A DNA stretch of 5,576 nucleotides from Sedimentisphaerales bacterium. GTDB lineage: Bacteria > Planctomycetota > Phycisphaerae > Sedimentisphaerales > Anaerobacaceae. Both the position numbers and the translations under genes were made by a program. A model generated the notes under the pieces. It saw only the letters and a program-made list of their open reading frames with translations, did not search any database and was not told the DNA's origin. Positions 4,101-5,576 of this stretch are shown in pieces (position 1 is the stretch's first letter; every line of letters begins with the position of its first letter). The DNA lies in contig JAFGTU010000018.1 in assembly GCA_016933985.1 (NCBI GenBank), positions 1 to 5,576 of the forward strand, written 5' to 3'.

Positions 4101-5576
4101 CCCGGCGCGACCGCGAGCTTCAACGCAATGTCGGCGGCGGCCAGCGCGGCCGGAAGCGACCCGACGAACCTCACGAAATGGCAAACACTGGAGGCGCAAC
4201 TCGATGTGGATAACGTTATAACGTACCTCCTTTCAGAGTGGTTTGCCGCCAATCATGACTGGCCCAGCAAAAACTGGTACGCCACGCATAAAGTTGGGGG
4301 CCAATGGCGCTTCCACACCTGGGACGCCGAGCATACCTTTGAGGGCGGAAACGACGTCGGGGAAAGCCCAACCGGCATACACGACAAGCTGAAGAACAAC
4401 GTGGAATACAAGATGAGATGGGCCGACCTTATTCACAAGAACTTCCATCACGGCGGCCCGCTGAGCTATCCGCGCTCCAATGAGATCTATCAATTCCGTG
4501 TTACCCAGGCTAACGAGGCGATTCGCGGCGAGTCCGGCCGCTGGGGCGACAACCGTTCCGCAACGCCCCATACTCGGTCGCAATGGCTGGCGATTTCCCC
4601 CCAAAACGGCGGCTACTTCCCCACCCGATCCGATGCGGTCTTTGGCTATCTAAGTAGCGCTGGTTTATACCCGACAACCGAACCGCCGGACTTTGAGGTT
4701 AACGGTACGCCGATATATGGGGGATATGTGTCTTTGGGCGACGAACTGACGATTACAAATCCGAATAGCGGTGGGACGAGATATTATACGACCAACGGCA
4801 ACGATCCGCGACTGCCGGGCGGGGCCGTCAATTCCGCCGGCGGTGCGATTGCATATAACAAGGCGATTACTATTGAGCACACCATCCACCTTAAGTCGAG
4901 AGTCTTGAGATCGGGCGAATGGAGTGCGCTCAGCGAAGCAGTATATGCGGTGCCCACCGTTGCCGAGAATCTTCGGATTACTGAGATTATGTACCATGCA
5001 GCGGATCCGCCGGAGCCCAGCGATTACAACGATGGCGACTTCGAATACATCGAGCTTCAGAATACCGGAGCCGAGTCCGTCAACCTTAACCTGGTCAGGT
5101 TCACCAACGGCGTTGAATTCACCTTCGATGCCTCGGTGCTGCTGAGTCCGAATGAATATGTCCTTGTCGTCAAGAACCAGGCCGCCTTCGCCACCCGCTA
5201 CCCTGTCTTTTCCGGCCTTATCGCCGGCGAGTACTCCGGCAGCCTCGACAACGGCGGCGAGGAAATCGACCTCAAAGACGCCCTCGACGCCGAGATTCAC
5301 GACTTCGATTACGACGACAAGTGGCGTCCGCATACCGACGGCGACGGCTTCTCACTGACCATAATAGACCCCCTAAATCCCGACCCGAATACCTGGGACG
5401 AAAAGGACTCCTGGCGGGCAAGCGTCTATATCGGCGGCTCGCCCGGCTGGGACGACAGCGGAATCCTGCCCAATCCCGGAGCGATAGCCATTAACGAAGT
5501 AATGGCCCACTCCCACGCCGAGGCGTCGGACTGGATCGAGCTGTATAATACCACCGACGAAGAGATTGACATCGCA
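1056..5576 (+). CDS. Secreted CotH kinase-like / lamin-tail / dockerin multidomain protein (3' end outside window)
   Basis: I translated the frame codon by codon from ATG 1056 to the last base and found 1507 codons with no stop. Domain order by residue: signal peptide 1-24; unnamed beta-rich region about 28-193; PKD-like domain 195-291; dockerin-like pair 298-349; two PEGA-like repeats 352-428 and 429-504; LTD 509-650; chitobiase C-terminal-like segment 669-748; CotH kinase-like domain about 800-1206; second chitobiase-like segment 1209-1300; LTD 1306-1469; start of another LTD from 1478. The protein should be exported and work at the cell surface or outside. The kinase-like domain is the only possible enzyme; the rest look like binding or spacer modules. 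The frame leaves the window inside an LTD, exactly on a codon boundary. In a circular reading it continues at base 88 and ends at 975, giving 1802 residues. Similar LTD-CotH architectures are known from planctomycetes, usually annotated only by domain. The biological substrate is unknown. Confidence 0.92.
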   Translation, partial: MRTKLFPIMVLTLCVMGGISRVRALPLITKVDRTDGTTGNRAPIGAFNSETDPLPSEGGLANGLYCFSDRTYTWTNMVPQMAGQEYVRTFNTDKGDTDADVIYRVTISGPGMFWIAMDDRFPGIQSLVDQTVADFASPGTFTDTGYNLFIGGDSDRPMSVFKSSATSPAGTYNFRYSAYTNNYYTIGIDAPAGNQPPDVDAGNDTEITMPARSVVLDGTVTDDGLGNPAGYLARQWSRFSGPGQVEFQPSATIDDPTAIFEMNKYGVYVLKLYATDGELDDFDTVTITVNEPDCPVGDMNGDCLIDQQDFCLFALEWLTNPGGLADFSGDNYVDFSDYKWLAENWLVNNQSGSLQVTIYPEDVRGIGAYWRVNGGLWRNTGDIEDALPIGTSTVEFSELDDWNKPADQQVEILYGPLNQASGTYQPHTGSLRVNISPPDVLPDAKWRRLGQTTWRDSGSTESSVQVGPHIVEFNPVAGWLTPAAREVVIAQDTLYTLAAEYTDLGDLTLRINEFMAANSSETGIMDEYGEPDDWIEIYNATDFDVDMAGMYIADDQEIWRIPAGYPTQTTVRAKGYIVFWADNEEETEGPLHLPFKLGVGGDSITIYDTDATTIIDSITFGSQIWNVSYGRYPDAANDWYFFDDPSAGEENDHAGVANRVADTSLYPDRGFYDTPFEVTIETNTPGATIYFTTDSSDPIVDDSPTASAQIYSLSNKPYIATTTCLRAAAVKAGCLSTNIDTHTYIFLNDVLEQATNPSTGAQVVPAGYPTQWISPATVTGDYQVDPDIVNHANPSDRLTVSDLRAAPTIVMTMNIDRWFSPSIGIYVNESLSKSGKEYPCSFEYFDPDGSGKNVQQNCAVAMAGGVSGGGTSLDRWKTFKLSMRPRFKTQTDDGTSTGGGTKLSERIFPDSPVNDFDSIVLDAVLNHSWLHSAQHTEARYVQDQATSDFHNAMMPNHSPHGAYAHVYINNLYWGMYYIHERPDHSWAAETFGGNKDEYDAIKHSASTVINSAVGGPGATASFNAMSAAASAAGSDPTNLTKWQTLEAQLDVDNVITYLLSEWFAANHDWPSKNWYATHKVGGQWRFHTWDAEHTFEGGNDVGESPTGIHDKLKNNVEYKMRWADLIHKNFHHGGPLSYPRSNEIYQFRVTQANEAIRGESGRWGDNRSATPHTRSQWLAISPQNGGYFPTRSDAVFGYLSSAGLYPTTEPPDFEVNGTPIYGGYVSLGDELTITNPNSGGTRYYTTNGNDPRLPGGAVNSAGGAIAYNKAITIEHTIHLKSRVLRSGEWSALSEAVYAVPTVAENLRITEIMYHAADPPEPSDYNDGDFEYIELQNTGAESVNLNLVRFTNGVEFTFDASVLLSPNEYVLVVKNQAAFATRYPVFSGLIAGEYSGSLDNGGEEIDLKDALDAEIHDFDYDDKWRPHTDGDGFSLTIIDPLNPDPNTWDEKDSWRASVYIGGSPGWDDSGILPNPGAIAINEVMAHSHAEASDWIELYNTTDEEIDIA
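1137..1634 (+). other. Unnamed N-terminal beta-rich region
   Basis: Residues about 28-193 of the large protein lie between the signal peptide and the PKD-like domain. The region is rich in aromatic, Gly, Asp and Thr residues. It includes Y-V-R-T-F-N-T-D-K-G-D, F-W-I-A-M-D-D-R and, near the end, P-A-G-T-Y-N-F. The alternating hydrophobic pattern suggests a beta-sandwich. I have seen regions of similar style in planctomycete exported proteins, but I cannot assign a family name. A carbohydrate- or surface-binding role would be a guess. Confidence 0.5.
1638..1928 (+). other. PKD/REJ-like immunoglobulin-fold domain
   Basis: Residues 195-291 open with N-Q-P-P-D-V-D-A-G, have W-S-R-F-S-G-P-G in the middle, and close with G-V-Y-V-L-K-L-Y-A-T-D-G-E and D-T-V-T-I-T-V. 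This is the usual pattern of PKD-like extracellular beta domains, which mostly serve as spacers or binding modules. No catalytic residues are expected. Confidence 0.75.
1947..2102 (+). other. Dockerin type I-like calcium-binding pair
   Basis: Residues 298-349 hold two EF-hand-like loops with full acidic ligand spacing. Loop 1 is D298-x-N300-x-D302-x3-D306-x2-D309, followed by the helix F-C-L-F-A-L-E-W-L. Loop 2 is D326-x-S328-x-D330-x3-D334-x2-D337, followed by Y-K-W-L-A-E-N-W-L. This is the planctomycete style of dockerin-like repeat. In cellulosomes dockerins bind cohesins; in planctomycetes the partner is generally unproven. Unusually, the pair sits inside the protein near the N-terminus, not at its end. 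Confidence 0.85.
2109..2567 (+). repeat. Two tandem PEGA-like protein repeats
   Basis: Residues 352-428 and 429-504 are divergent copies of one unit of about 76 residues. Unit 1 begins G-S-L-Q-V-T-I-Y-P-E-D-V and unit 2 begins G-S-L-R-V-N-I-S-P-P-D-V. Both then have A-x-W-R, a second W-R, and V-E-F before a closing beta section. This resembles PEGA-type surface beta domains. The duplication is visible at protein level only; the DNA has diverged. The family name is inferred. Confidence 0.6.
2580..3005 (+). other. Lamin-tail domain 1
   Basis: Residues 509-650 begin L-R-I-N-E-F-M-A-A-N and contain D-D-W-I-E-I-Y-N-A, the Y-I-V-F-W-A-D-N strand, L-P-F-K-L and the closing V-S-Y-G-R-Y-P motif. These are standard landmarks of the LTD family in exported bacterial proteins. 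It is of the same subtype as the LTD that begins at 5487, with D-W-I-E-(I/L)-Y-N and a following (M/I)-A-G-x-Y/W-(I/L) strand. Confidence 0.88.
2739..2759 (+). repeat. 21-nt exact direct repeat, copy 1
   Basis: These 21 bases recur exactly at 3348-3368, 609 bases downstream in the same frame. Both copies encode P-A-G-Y-P-T-Q. This copy is inside LTD 1, between the D-D-Q-E-I-W-R-I strand and the next one. Confidence 0.9.
3060..3299 (+). other. Chitobiase C-terminal-like segment 1
   Basis: Residues 669-748 include G-F-Y-D-T-P-F-E-V-T-I and P-G-A-T-I-Y-F-T-T-D-S-S-D-P, then a hydrophobic strand ending T-H-T-Y-I-F-L. The I-Y-Y/F-T-x-D-G/S-S-D-P pattern marks the CHB_HEX_C_1/Fn3-associated family, which usually flanks CotH domains in this architecture. 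Its role is presumed to be structural or binding. Confidence 0.8.
3348..3368 (+). repeat. 21-nt exact direct repeat, copy 2
   Basis: Exact second copy of the bases at 2739-2759. It encodes the same P-A-G-Y-P-T-Q heptapeptide, but in the linker just before the CotH-like domain, a different domain context. Identical codons in two unrelated domains could be chance or a trace of local gene conversion. Confidence 0.9.
3453..4673 (+). other. CotH-type atypical protein kinase domain
   Basis: This covers residues about 800-1206, preceded by a D-P-D-I-V motif at 785-789 typical of the linker in this family. Landmarks in order: F-S-P-S-I-G-I-Y-V-N near residue 820; M-A-G-G-V-S-G-G at 862-869; K877 and K880 in W-K-T-F-K-L-S-M-R; H-V-Y-I-N-N-L-Y-W-G-M-Y-Y-I-H-E-R-P-D ending at D983; K1002 in Y-D-A-I-K; D1068-W-P-x-x-N1073-W, the likely catalytic loop; and W-D1090-A-E, the likely metal-binding aspartate. 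B. subtilis CotH phosphorylates spore coat proteins, and secreted homologues occur widely. The aspartates expected for catalysis seem to be present, so the domain may be active, but the residue assignment is by eye. Confidence 0.85.
4680..4955 (+). other. Chitobiase C-terminal-like segment 2
   Basis: Residues 1209-1300 carry G-G-T-R-Y-Y-T-T-N-G-N-D-P-R, the family hallmark, followed by I-H-L-K-S-R-V-L and a closing A-V-Y-A-V strand. With the segment at 3060-3299 it brackets the kinase-like domain, as is common in planctomycete LTD-CotH proteins. Confidence 0.8.
4971..5462 (+). other. Lamin-tail domain 2
   Basis: Residues 1306-1469 begin L-R-I-T-E-I-M-Y-H and contain F-E-Y-I-E-L-Q-N, F-T-N-G-V-E-F-T-F, Y-V-L-V-V-K-N, and Y-S-G-S-L-D-N-G-G-E-E-I-D-L. 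The domain closes with G-S-P-G-W. It is of the same subtype as the last LTD of the gene ending at 975, which has F-T-D-G-V-D-Y-T-F and Y-S-G-S-L-S-N-G-G-E-K-L-E-L. Confidence 0.88.
5490..5576. repeat. 87-bp exact terminal direct repeat, right copy
   Basis: Identical to bases 1-87. Here it is the last 29 codons of the open frame that began at 1056, preceded in the same LTD by the codons for A-I-A. The frame matches the left copy, so overlaying the two copies joins the frame from 1056 to the frame ending at 975 with no shift. Confidence 0.97.

Noticed and set aside
292..5333. Several long reading frames on the - strand, such as 1377-2105, 3576-4199 and 4665-5333
   Set aside because: They lie opposite well-supported domains of the + strand protein, show no domain motifs of their own, and are expected by chance in GC-rich DNA with this codon use.
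1..5576. Ordinary plasmid, phage, CRISPR array, insertion sequence, tRNA or rRNA
   Set aside because: No replication, integrase, transposase or capsid motif, no regularly spaced repeats and no inverted terminal repeats are visible. The only non-coding DNA is 80 bases.

Overview
The window looks like planctomycete DNA, probably from the Phycisphaerae/Sedimentisphaerales side of the phylum. This is inferred from protein style: a large secreted protein that mixes lamin-tail domains (LTD), a CotH-type kinase fold, chitobiase-C-terminal-like segments and a dockerin-like calcium-binding pair ending in W-L helices. Base composition is moderately GC-rich. No taxonomic marker gene is present.

Layout: all coding is on the + strand. 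Positions 1-975 are the 3' end of a gene, open from the first base, that encodes two LTDs and stops at TGA 973-975. An 80-base non-coding gap follows (976-1055) with a ribosome binding site at its end. At 1056 a second reading frame starts with a signal peptide and stays open, with no stop codon, to the last base (5576; 1507 codons). Its order is signal peptide, an unnamed N-terminal beta-rich region, a PKD-like domain, a dockerin-like pair, two PEGA-like repeats, LTD, chitobiase-like segment, CotH kinase-like domain, chitobiase-like segment, LTD, and the first 30 codons of another LTD. It is easy to miss because it has no stop inside the window. Reading frames on the - strand and in other + frames are shadows of it.

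The most important observation is that the first 87 bases and the last 87 bases are identical. The repeat is 29 whole codons and lies in the same protein frame at both ends. Joining the ends gives a 5489-bp circle whose whole content is one 1802-codon gene plus 80 non-coding bases. The joined protein is domain-coherent, with a signal peptide at one end and a complete LTD at the other. No replication, mobilisation or maintenance gene exists on this circle, so I do not think it is an ordinary plasmid. More likely the window comes from a head-to-tail array of identical or nearly identical gene copies that an assembler collapsed into a circle. The alternatives are two tandem paralogues sharing this stretch, or a real excised circle. 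Which is true cannot be settled from the sequence alone.

Functionally the protein should be exported and act at or outside the cell surface. The LTD, PKD, PEGA-like and chitobiase-like modules are binding or spacer domains. The CotH-like domain is a candidate secreted protein kinase, and the dockerin-like pair may bind calcium and a cohesin-like partner. No such partner is in the window.
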